DNA of 64,000 nt from Nereocystis luetkeana (Eukaryota > Sar > Phaeophyceae > Laminariales > Laminariaceae). The DNA lies in contig JARUPZ010000014.1 in NCBI GenBank assembly GCA_031213475.1, forward strand, positions 3,141,035 to 3,205,034. Direction: 5' to 3'. Made by a program: the position numbers and the translations under genes. Shown piece by piece: positions 38,454 to 50,310 of this stretch (position 1 is its first letter; each line of letters opens with the position of its first letter). The notes beneath the pieces are model-generated. The model had not been told where the DNA came from, ran no database searches, and worked only from the letters and a program-made list of their open reading frames with translations.

Positions 38454-39899
38454 CTGGTGGTATCAACGGGTAGCAGCGCCAGGGGGGCGACGGGGCGAGG
38501 GGAATGCAAAAAGGTTTGCTTATGGCAACTGCGCGATATTAGAGCTGCAAGGATGCACTGTGGCTCGCGGGCAGTGGTTGTGACAAGCCAGAAGTGTTTC
38601 TCTTCCAAGCTAATCACCCCACGTTCTGCGTTTCGACAGTATAGTTATAGTACGCGGACTTGGTTGTATTTTCGCTCGTCCTGTTGGAAGTGGCGCGAAC
38701 CAGTTAGTATTGAATAAGTTATGGTGCTTTCTTTGGAGTTAATTATCGCGCTACAAACAGTACTGGTGCTACAGGCCTTCTACACCGTAATTCACATCTT
38801 GAAAATGCCCTGTTGTGTTTTTCAAACATGCATTAGAGTACGCGCGTAGGAGTTTGTCAAAAAACAGTACGCTGAAGAGCATTCCGCCAATAACGTTGCT
38901 GGCGCTGCATTCCACCAATACCGTCATGGGCTGTGCTTTCCAGTATCCAGCCGAGAAAAAACAACTGTTTTGTTCACAAGCCAGGTATGAATACGCGCTT
39001 GAGGGTAGGAGTTACGATATGATGCAGCCTTGTACTACCAGGACTGCGAGTTGATTGGACTTCGCGGCTAGTTGTCTGTTGTGTGGGGAAGTAAGCCAAC
39101 TAACTGACTTAGTAGCAAACATGATTCGAGATTTGAACGCGCCAGTCAGATACAAAGACGGACAACTCGGCGAATCACCTCGATCAGCTATTGATAAGTG
39201 TAATACCTAGCCAACTACCAGGTAACAACTGAAATAGTCCGCGAACAATTGTAATCCACAGCCTGTTCACTCCCCGGCACAGCTTAGCAAGGTGCCCGAG
39301 ACTCACTACCGTAGCACCTGACTCAAAAGAAGCATGACACTCTTCCAGTTGGCTAATGTGTTGCGGTAGGGTAGTGCGGACGTACAGTATTGGACTACCT
39401 GGTATGGTATAAGTTCCTTGTCCGACCTTTCAAGCTTTCAAAAAAACAGTACACTGGGGAACAGCACGGAGCACTATTTTTGGCGCTGCATTGCCAAAAC
39501 AGCGCAGACAGTATTCAATTCATCACAGCCTTTTGTTATCGTTATGCTGCTTGGCAAGATATCCGAGACTCACTATTTAATATCATACGCAGCACCTGAC
39601 TTAAAAGAAGCATGGCACTCTTCCGGTTGGCTATTGCCGTCTTGAACGATGTTCGAAACGTCGTCGAGGGGGCATCCCCCGTTCCTCCCCGTCCGCGATT
39701 GCTAACCCCCCTCTCGCCCCCCCGTACATCATGCGTGACCTGGGTGATGGCAATCCCCTCAAAAGATCTGGCGAAATCCATCCTGTCATGCCGGAGAAAC
39801 GGACGGGTATATGGGTGTGGATTTTTTTGTTGCCACGCTGCAAAATGGATCCCTTGCTACTGTAATTCCAAGCTGTCCGAGAGGGTTTTTTATTTTTTT
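38454..39899. other. Sequence upstream of exon A
   Basis: Should contain the 5' exons or promoter. One candidate is a short ATG exon near 39,740-39,783 (minus), MDFARSFEGIAITQ, which would join exon A in phase but has only a weak GTCACG donor. A GTCGGC-family fragment lies at 39,040-39,250. No promoter motif identified. Confidence 0.3.
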
Positions 39900-40236
39900 T
39901 TGCTCATCCCATTTATTATCTTCGCCCATCTTCTTCTCTCTCTCCTTCCAACTCGTAACTCAGATCCGGGGTCACATGGCAGGCTCTTCTACCCCCTTTC
40001 CGCTACGGTACGTGCCTTCATTTTCATCGCGCGAAGATTTCAGCCTTTTCTTCCCTCGTCGACTCGCATCGAATTGTGCCTACCCACGCTGCAAGGCGCT
40101 CTCAACAATTGAATCCTTTTTTTTTTTCTTTTTTTTGCCAATAAAGTCAAAGTCCGACCCACCTGGGGCTCGAACCCAGGACTCAAACACAAGCAGCAAG
40201 TAGAATTCGAGGTTAACCACTTGAACCACCGGGGCG
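39900..40236 (-). repeat. tRNA-derived SINE, full copy
   Basis: Reading on the minus strand: a tRNA-like head (40,236 to 40,152) with A-box-like TGGTTCAAGTGG and B box GGTTCGAGCC, a CTGGG/CCCAG T-stem, an A-rich stretch, then a body (GAGTCGACGAGGGAAGAAAA, GGCACGTACCGTAGC, GACCCCGGATCTGAG) and tail. The acceptor stem does not pair well, so it is not a functional tRNA. Confidence 0.72.
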
Positions 40237-42327
40237 ACCGTCTTAAAATAAATACATACATTAGTTGGTACATGCAAATGGGATCTTCCCACATCAGACA
40301 GATCACCGGCGATTCCCACTCGCTCGTAGATATTTCAGGACGGATGTATTCCTCGTGTGTAGGATATATACGGTCTACCGCAGCTACTGTAACTCATCGT
40401 GCAGTCAGGTGGAAGCAGTATAGTCGTATAATCTGCATCACATGTACAGCAGTAGTACCAGCACAATGTGCGCCCTTGGTTGGATCTATTGTAATTACGA
40501 ACCATGCAGATCCTGCACAACATGTCACAACGGCGGGTGGGTGAGGATCTCGATATTATCTAAAGTAGATAAACATTGTAGATCGTGATCTCTCTGATAC
40601 GTGGATCCTGTCGTCTGTGGCGAATCCATTATTCATTGGCTACCGGGATGGATACCTGTTACACTATTATTCTGTCAGATGGATATACTTGGCCGGGGCG
40701 AGATCCCTCCTATACGAGGTACCGGTACTCTGCTGCCCGCACTTATTAGCCTACTTTAAACCTAAATCTACCGGTACAACGCACAACAAAAGTGCTGCGT
40801 ATTTCATACGTACCGGTTCCCGATCCCTAATCATGTTTTCCTCTGATCCGAATAATAACCAATATTTGTCTCGTTCGGAAGGACCCGGAAAACGTTTTTC
40901 TTAAAAAAGTACATGTCCGTCTCTTAATCTTTACGCTTTCGAGCAATAATAAAAACTTGTTTTCCCGGGGGTTCGCCAGATCGATTGGGTGTGAGTTGGA
41001 AAGAGCCATGCTATAGCCGCAAACAAACGTGAATCACACACAGCGACGAGAGTGCGACGTAGCGGCTGAGTGATGTGCTTGGTGCAGGACAAAGCGCATG
41101 CCTTACGAGTGTATCGCTGGTCGCACAACGCCATGGGTTTTGAAAATACACGAGGGGGTTCGTCAAAACAGAGTAGGATACGATGGACCAAACGGGTTGC
41201 ACACAGAACTGAACGAAAAAAAGTATCAACCGTCTCGTGTTATACATACCTGGTACGTGTATAGCGGGATGCAGCGCGTGCATGCCGATTGCTTTCTGGA
41301 GGCGTGTGTCATGTATATCATGTGTCCGTCTGAGCCGTTTTATTCAGCCGATGCCGCACGTATCATACGTACGAATCGCCATTTGTATTTTGCCAGTTTT
41401 CCCCCCTGTATACGTCCAAGTAGTACTGGTGTTGCCTCGCAGCACCTGGTACCGGTATAGCAGGTAGGTACGGCAGTATGCCAAATAAATGCCAAAATAA
41501 CTTCTGCTGTATGTACGTGCCCCCGAGGACGGATGGATTCGTTTTGAAGTATTGACCGTTTCAATTCCTACTTGTTTGTACTGCAGTGCAGCAGTACTGC
41601 TGTACGGCAGTAGTCGGAAGTCTACTATTAATACTGTGTTGTACCAGTATGTGCTGTTGAGTCGCTGCCGCCGTCGATGTACACCCACCCACCTCTGTGC
41701 TGAGCTCACCAGGCGGTGCCAGAAAATCCGGGCATTGACCAATGAAAAAATGAATGCGAATGAGTCCCCTCAGAACTCAGCAAAAAGAAGCAGCTGTGTG
41801 TCGTACGACGACATGATATACCTCCTCGTCGCTCCTTCTACTGGCGCTGGGGCTGTCGGTTCTGTATTTTAAATTCCCGCCTGATCGATCGACTCGAGCG
41901 TTTCGCGCGAAAGGCAACAACACAAACGAACGAAACTACAGCAGTCAGTATGTCAGGGTATCCCTGATCCCTGGCACAGCGGTCAGCGGTAGTGCGGTAG
42001 TACACTGCTCCGGAATATTAATATCCCCCCACCGGAATGTCGCGCTGAGCTTCTTTAGTATGGGGCTCTTTCTCACAGGTACCACTGCTGTGACCGGGTA
42101 TATAGGCACGTTTCATGTTGTCCGTATTACAGTAGTTGTGGTGAATGAGATAGCCAAATCTGCGATTCATCATGCTTGAATACCGATTGTTCTGCGCTGA
42201 ACCAACACGAACGAGCACATATCTACATGTACTACGTATTAACACTACTGCTGCACGTACGCGGTCGAATGTACACATATCCGTGACACTTGGGTTCATT
42301 CTCTCAAGAAAAAATAAAATCGTCAGC
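40237..42327. other. GATC repeat followed by sequence without recognised features
   Basis: GATC-family copy at 40,280-40,600. From 40,620 to 42,327 I see scattered TACCWGGTA motifs (41,247; 41,450) but no gene, and only short random ORFs. Confidence 0.45.
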
Positions 42328-42366
42328 AGCGGCAGCAGCAGCAGCAGCAGCAGCAGCAGCGGCAGT
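42328..42366. repeat. (CAG)n trinucleotide run
   Basis: About 12 CAG units with CGG interruptions (CAGCAGCGGCAGCAGCAGCA). No gene context. Confidence 0.9.
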
Positions 42367-42567
42367 AGGGCATACGAGGCCAGGGTCGGCGTCTCTGTAG
42401 GCTTGTCGGTCTAACCTTGAACCCTGTGTACACTCACTCATTGTGGTTGCGTGTTTACTGTGGTTCCCCAACTCGAAATTCGTTATCATATTTTAAAAGA
42501 CGAAAATCTGCACCTGAAATGTATGTGTCCAACAAAGAGAGCTTCTCGTAGCAGGTGCCACCACTAC

Positions 42568-42678
42568 TATTACGGGGGACCATAGTTAATAGGACCTAGG
42601 GTATACATGAAAACCTATATATTTAACAATTTTTACTAACAATATGTGGTCCTATTAACTATGGCCCCCCGTAATACT
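42568..42678. mobile_element. TTACGGGGGACC MITE, copy k
   Basis: Ends TATTACGGGGGACCATAG and CTATGGCCCCCCGTAATA. Confidence 0.9.
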
Positions 42679-42810
42679 ACTGTTGTACGAGACTGGCAGC
42701 ACAGAGCTTCTCCGTCCTCTCAACGGAAGGAAGGTGGGCCTGTAGTATGTGTTAGGGACACGGCCCGAGCGGTGCCGTGGACTGACACATGCTCTGCCTA
42801 CTACGAGTAC

Positions 42811-42920
42811 TATTACGGGGGACCATAGTTAACAGGACCCATGGTTTAGATAAAAACCTATATATTTAAGCATTTTTACTAAACATATTTGGTCCTATTA
42901 ACTATGGTCCCCCGTAATAG
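42811..42920. mobile_element. TTACGGGGGACC MITE, copy l
   Basis: Ends TATTACGGGGGACCATAG and CTATGGTCCCCCGTAATA; interior in the same orientation as copy k. Confidence 0.9.
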
Positions 42921-42934
42921 ATTGTTTCTTTTCG

Positions 42935-43190
42935 TTTCACTATTTCATAGATTGCGTATGTCGTGCCTGTCGTACTGCTGTCGTATCTATTAATATTATA
43001 GTATGATGACATGGCTTTGCATTGCCCACTGCAGTGCATACTGCACACGTGGCAGCGTAGTATCTCTGTGGCGTAGCTTTGTGACCACAGAACTTGTATC
43101 TCTTCTAGGATTGGAGAATCGGCACGGACACTGGTTGTGCTGGATGTCGACGGGTAGAAAGAACGGTTTAATGTGAAGAACACACACACA
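42935..43190. repeat. 0.35-0.9 kb repeat family, copy i
   Basis: Contains GTGACCACAGAACTTGTATC, GGACACTGGTTGTGCTGGAT and CGACGGGTAGAAAGAACGGT, ending at a short CA run. Forms a family with segments at 52,780-53,140, 53,575-53,790, 56,060-57,000, 57,585-57,760, 58,020-58,925, 59,290-59,580 and 63,310-63,600. Confidence 0.7.
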
Positions 43191-44344
43191 CACAGAGTTG
43201 GGTTTCGTTCGGTAGAACTCACATCAATAAATACTGTAAAAAAACGTTATGAAATTTTACGGTGGTTCCGTTTTCTTTTTCAACCATGCATGGCCCAGCC
43301 ATGTGGGCCTACACACGTTGCAGCACCTAGCTCGACCAACTTTGAACGACTTACAACCGCATCAACACGAGAAGAAGGTTTCGTTCGCATAATATGTGCG
43401 TGCACAGAGCCCTCCGGAACTGATGGCATTCGTGCCGTCTGCGTTGAGCGTGATAGACAAAAACGTGGCCGAAAAAAATGTTGAATCACATAGTATTACA
43501 CACTTTGCAGAGAAACTGAAAACGTTGCCGCACCCTTCGTACGCTCGTACGGTCCGATATGAAGAGGTTTTTCTTTCGGTGGAAAAGCAAGAAAAAAAAG
43601 GCTCGCGCTTCGTGCTCGCGCTTCGCACTCGCACGCCTCGTTAATTATGTATGAACTGTAGGTTAGGTCCGGACCAGAGATTGGGTTCCAAAATGGGATT
43701 GCATACAGTAGAGTCCACACCTCGGACCTATGGGCTATGACGACAGTAAAAACACTGTCATAGAAGCACTTACAGCCTCGGACACATATCATGATCTACT
43801 GCTGTAGATCTACAATATTGCAGTGTAGATCATCTATAATAGTTCCTCACCTGCCGTTGGGAGAGGTTCTTGCGCATGGTGCCAGGTAGGTACAGATTCA
43901 ACCCAGGAAACGTGCGTAACAGTAGTAGATCGTGCAGATTTGTATACGGCTCTCGCCCGGCCCCGTGAACTAGATCATGACATAAATCACATGCAGGTCA
44001 CAGGATTGCATTTATAAATAGATCATTAAGTTGGAACTATCTATCTGACCTGCCCGAGGTGTCTTAGATTCCAAACGAGAACTCGCTTCATCTCCCGGCC
44101 GGAATAACATTTATTTCTCATGAAAGGGATGGAAGTAGTGTACTCTGCAAAGCAGGCAACGTACAGTAGACGTTTACTCGGACTACAGTGGTATTTGTAT
44201 ATCACCAGCGGTACGGTCACGGCTCCGCTCTATGGCGCTAGCCCTGCGTTGCCCATAGTAGTATGTAAGTATATACCTGGTATGGGTCTGTAATACTCGC
44301 AGTGTGTAGTGACGTACCGGTACCACTCTGAACAGAAATGTATG
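43191..44344. other. Unassigned sequence and GATC repeat
   Basis: 43,200-43,780 has no recognised feature. A GATC-family copy lies at 43,785-44,060. Confidence 0.45.
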
Positions 44345-45175
44345 GACCACCGTGCGGGGCGGTGTCGACCCGGGGATGTCCGTTTTTGTCCCCGAACGGT
44401 TGCAGTTGTACGTATTCGGAAGGATTTCTGACCCGGAGATGGGTCTTATCATCCCCGGGTGCGGCGGAACATCGACCATGAGCCCCAATCAGACATGATT
44501 GTGGGGTTTCCACACCTTGCGGAGCGGTATCGACCCGAGGTATGCCCGCTTTCGTCCCCGGGTTGTTGGAGTTTCGGATGCATAGAAAGGAGTTCTGGTC
44601 CAGGGATGGGACCTTATCGTCCCAGGGTGCGGCGGACCTTCGACATTGTCCCGAGGGGAAGCTCTCACCGCACGCTGGATCCATGACAAATTATGAGCCC
44701 CAGCCAAAACAGAAATCAACCGATTGGGTTGGGTCTTCCACACTTTGTCTGGCGGTATCGACCCGGGGGTGTCCGTTTTCGTCCCTGGGTTGTTAGAGTT
44801 GTAGATGTGTGGAACGATTTAAGTCCCGAGGATGGGGCCTTATCGTCCCCGGATGCGGCGGGAATATACCGTTGTCGCGGGGGAAAGCTATCGCCGCACG
44901 CTGGCACCATGAGAGCCAGCAACCGGATATCAGACTTGGGGGTTGAGGTTTCCACATCTCGCGGGGCCGTATCGGCTCGGGGATTGCTCATGTACGTCCC
45001 CGGGCCGTTGGAGTTGTAGATGAACGGAAGGATTTATAATCCGGGGCCAGGGCCTTATCGGGCCCGGGTGCGGCGGGACCTCGTCATTGTTCCGGGGAAT
45101 AACTCTCACCGCGCGCTGGCTCCATGAGCCGCAGCCAATCAGCAATCAGCCAGTGGGGTTGGGGCTGGTGTGGCG
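44345..45175. repeat. About 210-230 bp tandem repeat, four units
   Basis: Units start near 44,345 (shortened), 44,511, 44,735 and 44,945. Each has GCGGTATCGACCCGGGG, TCCCCGGGTTGTTGGAGTTG, GGGCCTTATCGTCCCCGGGT and CACCGCACGCTGGCTCCATG-like blocks. Open frames run through on both strands because the unit is GC-rich; no protein motif. Confidence 0.85.
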
Positions 45176-45602
45176 GAACCTCGATGGCTCTATTCGGCAC
45201 CAATTTTCTAGAAAGAGCCAGCGGCCTCTGGCTTTGGCCAACCAGTCAGCTGACTGAGTTGTAGTGCAAAATTGCAAGTCAGCAGCTACACCGGCTAAAT
45301 GGCTGTCACAACTGCCTCGGGATGGTGCCACGGCCACTGCTCGGCGCGGCATGGGACCCGATGTTCTGTTGATTGCGGCACCCAGCCTCCCTGCCCATGG
45401 GGCAAGGCGGGACCGAGGCACTCTGGATCGCACTACCCAATTTCAGAGAGGCAGACATGATAATAGTAGCACTCATACAACAAGATTTCCAGTAGCGGTA
45501 CAGCCACTGCTCCGCCTGTGGCGCTACTGTGGTTTAACATGCTGTCATGGTAGGGATATGTACACACATACGGCATGTCCTGATTTATGATCATACTATC
45601 AA
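45176..45602. other. No feature recognised
   Basis: Overlapping ORFs on both strands (95 aa minus, 108 aa plus) without motif. Confidence 0.4.
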
Positions 45603-45711
45603 TATTACGGGGGACCATAGTAAACAGGACCAAATATTGTTCGTAAAGATAGGTAAATATATAGGTGATTGTTCGTACCGTAGGTCCTATTTACTATGGT
45701 CCTCCGTAATA
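45603..45711. mobile_element. TTACGGGGGACC MITE, copy m
   Basis: Ends ATTACGGGGGACCATAG and CTATGGTCCTCCGTAATA. Confidence 0.9.
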
Positions 45712-45984
45712 AAGGGCGCCTGATGCCAGAAAAACAAGGTCGAACGGCCACACAGCTTACAAAGGCTTTACGTTTGTCGACGAAACCATCGATCTCGAAG
45801 CTGACACAATGCGTATACCTTGAAGTTTGAACATACCAGGTACGTATACTTCCGTTCCCCTCGCTGCCTCGGCAAGGAATGGTGCGAGGCATGCCTTATC
45901 AGGCTTATAGCGAGTGGGGTAGGTCTTTCCGGCGGGTGTAAGGCCGGACTCACCCTCAAGGAGTGATACCTTCTTGCTGCTGCC

Positions 45985-46052
45985 TGTGGCCGCGAGGCTC
46001 AGGCGGCAGTAGAGTTGGGTCGTACGTGGTGCGTCAGGCACGGAGACCTACG
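45985..46052 (-). CDS. Possible isolated exon
   Basis: Between an acceptor CGAATCGTAG and donor CAAGAAG|GTATCA the frame reads VSVPDAPRTTQLYCRLSLAA then TGSSKK. It could be an upstream exon of the cyclase gene or chance; I recognise no family. An adjoining 45,757-46,041 ORF reads through the donor. Confidence 0.25.
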
Positions 46053-47520
46053 ATTCGCGCGTCTTTTTTTAGGCGGCTGCGGTAGAGCAGCAATGCTCAA
46101 TCGGGGTGTCCGTGCGCGGAGGCAGGCGCCACCACAGGCCACACTGCGGCACAGCCTATTGCGCCGGTAGGAGGCTGGATTCGACGACGAGGGAGGAGGG
46201 AGACTGAGCGTCGACATGCGGGGAAGAGACGGACTGAACTCCCCCTGCTCGAGGATTTTCATTTTTCAGATCAGAACCGCAAGTGCGAGGAGCATTTTGT
46301 TTTTTTCGGGATGGCGGAGAAAGGGAACCGGCAACGAGAGCACGTGCAAACGAGCGGGCTGATGGAGCTAAGGCGATGAGGCGGCCATGAAGAGCGGCAC
46401 AGCAAAGCGGTGCACGGAGACCCATGACCGGCGCGCACACCATCATCTCGAGAGAAGCAGTCATAGTGTGTTTGTTTTTTTCTGGTTTTGTTTTCCACGA
46501 GGCAGAATAGTTCTACTTGTTATTAACGCCACTGGTCTTTGTTGTATACCCTTCATGGGGAATAACCCCCGCAGTTATCAGGGACGTGGTATCATAGCTG
46601 TCCTGCAACTTTTTGGGCCAGACAGCCCAGGAAGAGATGACGATGGTTGATATTCGTGAGGCAGTAAGGCTCGATTGCTCCTTTTTCACTGCATATCCGC
46701 GAATCTTCATTCACTCTGACAGCACTCCAGATAGCAGGCAGGTGTGTTCCTCTTTCGTGTTCACGACTACACTGCGTTTCGTACGGTGCAGACAGCACTC
46801 CAGACAACAGCCGCTGTAGCCAGCAGCCACAACTTGGTTAGTGGTGGGAACGGGGGAACTCTATGTGGTAGTTGAGAGGGTATACCCGTGGCCATGCTAT
46901 TAATGGTTCAGTTTGCACATTGGTTTTATCTTCTGTGCGCTTTCTCCGTCTCGTGTATTTTTAGGCAGCCGAATTTCGATTTTTTTTAATGGTTTTTCGG
47001 ATCGTCCTAGGGTTCCAGCACTATTGTGTGACCACGGACTCCTTCGTCAGAGAGTTAATGTGAGAACAACGACAAACAACAACCAAGCGAATTTCAACGA
47101 AATCTCCGATGTCACAGCTGATGTTTTCAGGTATTCGACGAAGCCTTCGATCTCACAGCTGCCCTTGTGTAGCACATACCAGGTATGTAGTATCGTGCAT
47201 TTCAGACGGCAGAGAAGCTAATGCCACTTTTTCTTACCACCGTGGTACCGGTATATATTCCCAAGCAAGTAATAGTACCAATACAAACACTACTGTTCGT
47301 CCTTTCTACTCGTCGAGAAAATTCATTCGCGCGAGTAATATTAATAGTACCTTTACACACACTTTTCGGTCTTTCTAGTCGTAACCACTACTGCTGTAGA
47401 TGCTGTAGCTACTACCGTGGAAAGGTTAAATTCCATGCGACATGACACTTAAACTGAAGATCGCTGTTTTATCAACATGTGATACTGCGTAAAATATAAT
47501 ACTAAGTACACAATAAAAAA
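46053..47520. other. No feature recognised
   Basis: Short ORFs on both strands; a TACCAGGTA at 47,177. Nothing I can assign. Confidence 0.4.
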
Positions 47521-47800
47521 AACGATTAGCGGAAAGCGCGAGAGCTTGAGTTGTTAATATTACGGGGGTCAATAGTAAATACGACCAGATATTTTTAGTG
47601 CAATAGGTAAATATATACTTCGTAGGTTTTTGTGTGTACCGTTGGTCCTATTTACTATGGTCCCCCGTAGCAGCAACATTCGATGAAAAGCAACGAGCAG
47701 AGGGGATGCTGAACCCTACGCGCGATAAAAACGAAGGCACGTACCAGGGGGGAGAAGGGAAGACACCTGTGACCACGGCTTGTCCATGCGATCGCTGATG
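47521..47800 (+). repeat. SINE fragment carrying a MITE
   Basis: ACGATTAGCGGAAAGCGCG and GAGAGCTTGAGTTGT before, and ACATTCGATGAAAAGCAACG, CTGAACCCTACGCGCGA, GAAGGCACGTA and CACCTGTGACCACGGCTTGT after, a MITE at 47,558-47,670. The blocks match the SINE at 51,225-51,478 in opposite orientation. Confidence 0.68.
47558..47670. mobile_element. TTACGGGGGACC MITE, copy n
   Basis: Ends ATTACGGGGGTCAATAG and CTATGGTCCCCCGTAGC; inserted in a SINE. Confidence 0.85.
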
Positions 47801-48042
47801 GTAAAACCCCCTGCCAGTTAGGCTGGAAAGTAAAATTCCGTCGTCTCTTTTATACCAGGTACATGGTTTGGGATTAATGCGGTCTCTCTCTGCTACGGCA
47901 TGATATCACACCCCTACTTGTAGTTTCTTTGCCCTTTGCTCGCTGCCGTAGTATCTTGTCTCCTGTTATCCTTCCCGAGTTGTTTCTTGCTGTCCTTGTG
48001 ACACCCAAACTTGCATCTTGGCCTCTACTGGATCCGGCGTCA

Positions 48043-48612
48043 GCTGGCCTGCGGGAACGCTGTATATGAAAGTGCAAACTGTTCGGACAGTGGTAGAGCG
48101 CCCGCCGTGATGGGCGCCGTTTCGCGAAAACGCTTCACTCCCGCCGCTGCCGTGTACGCTGTTACGCCGACGTATCTGCGTGCGACTGCGGACGTCCGCT
48201 CGGCGTATTCCACGAGAACGTCCATGGCTGTACCACCCATGTCCAGCCCTCCCACTCGGAATGAGTACATTGCTTACCGCTCATCTTCCATGCCAGCCGC
48301 CCACAGATGGGCCTGGAGGTTCGTGGCAATCTGCGCCGGCGTCAAAGTCAGCTCCCTCTTCTCCCGGTCTTCTAGAACACTCGGGAACAGGAACCCTGAC
48401 CCCTCGACGAGTGCCCATTGCATGTATTCAGCCGCCTGTCGGTGCTCGACCACGGTCGCGGTCGGGCAAATTTCTCGGCAGTCTATGTTCTTCCTTACGT
48501 CAGCCCCAAACGGCTGATGTAAGGAAGAACTGGGAACTTCGCAAAGTCTTTCCGAACAGGAGGGTGCAGGTGGATCCTTCACCCCCCGCCATCCGCTCCA
48601 CCTGTGACGCAA
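48043..48612 (-). pseudogene. Tyrosine recombinase pseudogene (DIRS/Crypton-like)
   Basis: One minus-strand frame, broken by a TAA at 48,274-48,276, reads GSGFLFPSVLEDREKRELTL, LTPAQIATNLQAHLWAAGME, then MYSFRVGG, GGTAMDVLVEYAERTS and AVARRYVGVTAYTAAAGVKR. This matches the C-terminal half of eukaryotic transposon tyrosine recombinases ('FLFP..LT...L..HL..AG....MHSFRVGGA...VGW.S..VARRYVG'). The expected His of HxxR is Tyr, and the frame carries a stop, so it is inactive. The Arg of that box and the final Tyr remain. I place no reverse transcriptase nearby, so DIRS versus Crypton is open. Confidence 0.75.
48487..48530. repeat. 44-bp near-perfect palindrome
   Basis: GTTCTTCCTTACGTCAGCC pairs with GGCTGATGTAAGGAAGAAC around a 6-nt CCAAAC loop, with one mismatch. 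Lies at the upstream edge of the conserved recombinase sequence. Confidence 0.9.
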
Positions 48613-49200
48613 CCACTCCGCCCTGCCAACTCTTTTCGCCCGCTTCGACAGCCTACCTCGACCGCGCGCATTCCGTGGCGCACGTACACGTCGTCATGCG
48701 CTCCGTCCCGGTGGTGGGGTACCCGAGGCTGCCTGCCTTTGACAGTACGAGCGCGCGCACGGTTGCGCGGCTGACCCGCGGGAGCCAGTGCTCGAGCACG
48801 TCTTGGAGAACGACCACGGCGTGTGCGCTTCACTCGCCCGTGTGATATACACCGCGTCCTACCATGACTGGGGGCGGGAAGCAGTTTCCACGAGTCGTCG
48901 TGTTCCTCCCGAGGTAGCGGCCACGTTTTTCCGAAGACAAAAAGGTTTACCCCCGCCCACCCCTCACAGTGGTACGTCGTCCCTGAGGTCTGAGAACGGT
49001 TGTGCTTCTTGTGGATGGCCCCGCACAATAACCCGTCCCCCGAAGTCGTGACGGAAGTTCAGTCCCCCTGGGACATCGTGCGTCCCGTTTCTCCCCGCGT
49101 CGGTCATGGGTGCTTCGCGTGGTACGCGGGCTGGGGTTAAGCCCGACGGGTTTCGCTCTGCGTCTGCCACAGTCAACATGTAATCTACGTTCGGCTGGGA
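48613..49200 (-). other. Possible upstream remnant of the recombinase element
   Basis: Open in pieces on the minus strand (for example AHAVVVLQDVLEHWLPRVSR at about 48,790-48,850; a 71-aa ORF at 48,964-49,179). The GC content matches the pseudogene next to it, but I see no box I motif. Confidence 0.3.
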
Positions 49201-50310
49201 TTGATGGGAACGTAGCTCCTACTGATTGACGCCTTTAGGATAGGTTCGCGCGCCAAACGCCAGCGGATACCTATCGTGGGCGATCATGCATGGATATAAT
49301 GTATGGGGTGCATACATATATTGTGGTTTTAGTAAGGATTACGTACACCGACTTTGCATGGTGCGCTACTTTATGTGTATGTAAGAGTTTTCTTAAAGCG
49401 AACGTAGTTACGGTGCGACTGTGACCAGACGAACCCGCCGAGAGGCATGGCGGACGCAGCGGCAATCAGCTACAGTCACACTCCAAGCTGAACCTCTATC
49501 GGTAATGTATACCTATCCGTACGGTTTCTATCTGGGGATACGTGAAAAGCGGAGTTGATGAGCATGTGACATAGATCTAACGAATCCAGAAAAAAAAATG
49601 TTGTTGATACAAAATTATTGTGCGGAAGGACGCGCGCGCAAATCGGAGCGTACCGGTGAGCTAAAACACACATGTGGATACGCGAGTGCGAGGGTGGGCA
49701 CGTATTGTGCCTATGCCATCGTGTACGCACTTTGAAACTGCACCAACGTGTACGCGCTTCGGATCGCGTCAAACCCTGCGAGTGCTGCTGTACCGTAAGT
49801 CTCAGTCTTTCTTTCGTCCGGGGATTCAACCCACCGGGTTACCGTATTACACTTCGATGCCATCGTCTGCCGTGCTATTGGACGGTAGGTCGCAACCGCC
49901 CTTTCGCTCGAGGATTTACCGCGGCGGAACAAACGACTAACGTTTCCTACCGCGCGAAGAATGAAAATAGAACACCACCGCTATAGAAAAAATAGCACTA
50001 ATACTGTAACGACGCAAAACAGGACGAGACCAATGATCAAATATAAAAACAGAATTAGCGCCCCAGGAGGAGCCGTGGCCGTACCGCTAGTATAGAACAA
50101 AAACGTAAAACAAAACAGGCCAGACTGAACGGCGTTGTTCTCGAAGGTTAGTTTCTTCCAGTGCGTTGGTCGGGTTTTTAACCCTGGTGTCGCACATAGT
50201 GCAATCGTACCGTACTGCAGCCGTCTTGGAAAAATTAGGGGGCGTGACCCTTCCGTATCGGGTCGCCATCTTAAAAGCGCAGTCAGGGGTTTCGCCCCTC
50301 CCGCGGCCTG
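49201..50310. other. No feature recognised
   Basis: A GGGGATTCAACCCACCGGGT segment at 49,818-49,837 vaguely resembles a tRNA T-arm. ORFs of 104 and 117 aa have no motif. Confidence 0.35.

Noticed and set aside
38212..38583. 123-aa plus-strand ORF
   Set aside because: Antisense to cyclase exon A; no motif of its own.
40152..40236. Functional tRNA gene
   Set aside because: A and B boxes and a T-stem are visible, but the acceptor stem does not pair and the sequence continues into a repeated body; called a SINE head.
48011..48517. 168-aa plus-strand ORF
   Set aside because: It is antisense to the tyrosine-recombinase pseudogene, which shows family motifs on the minus strand.
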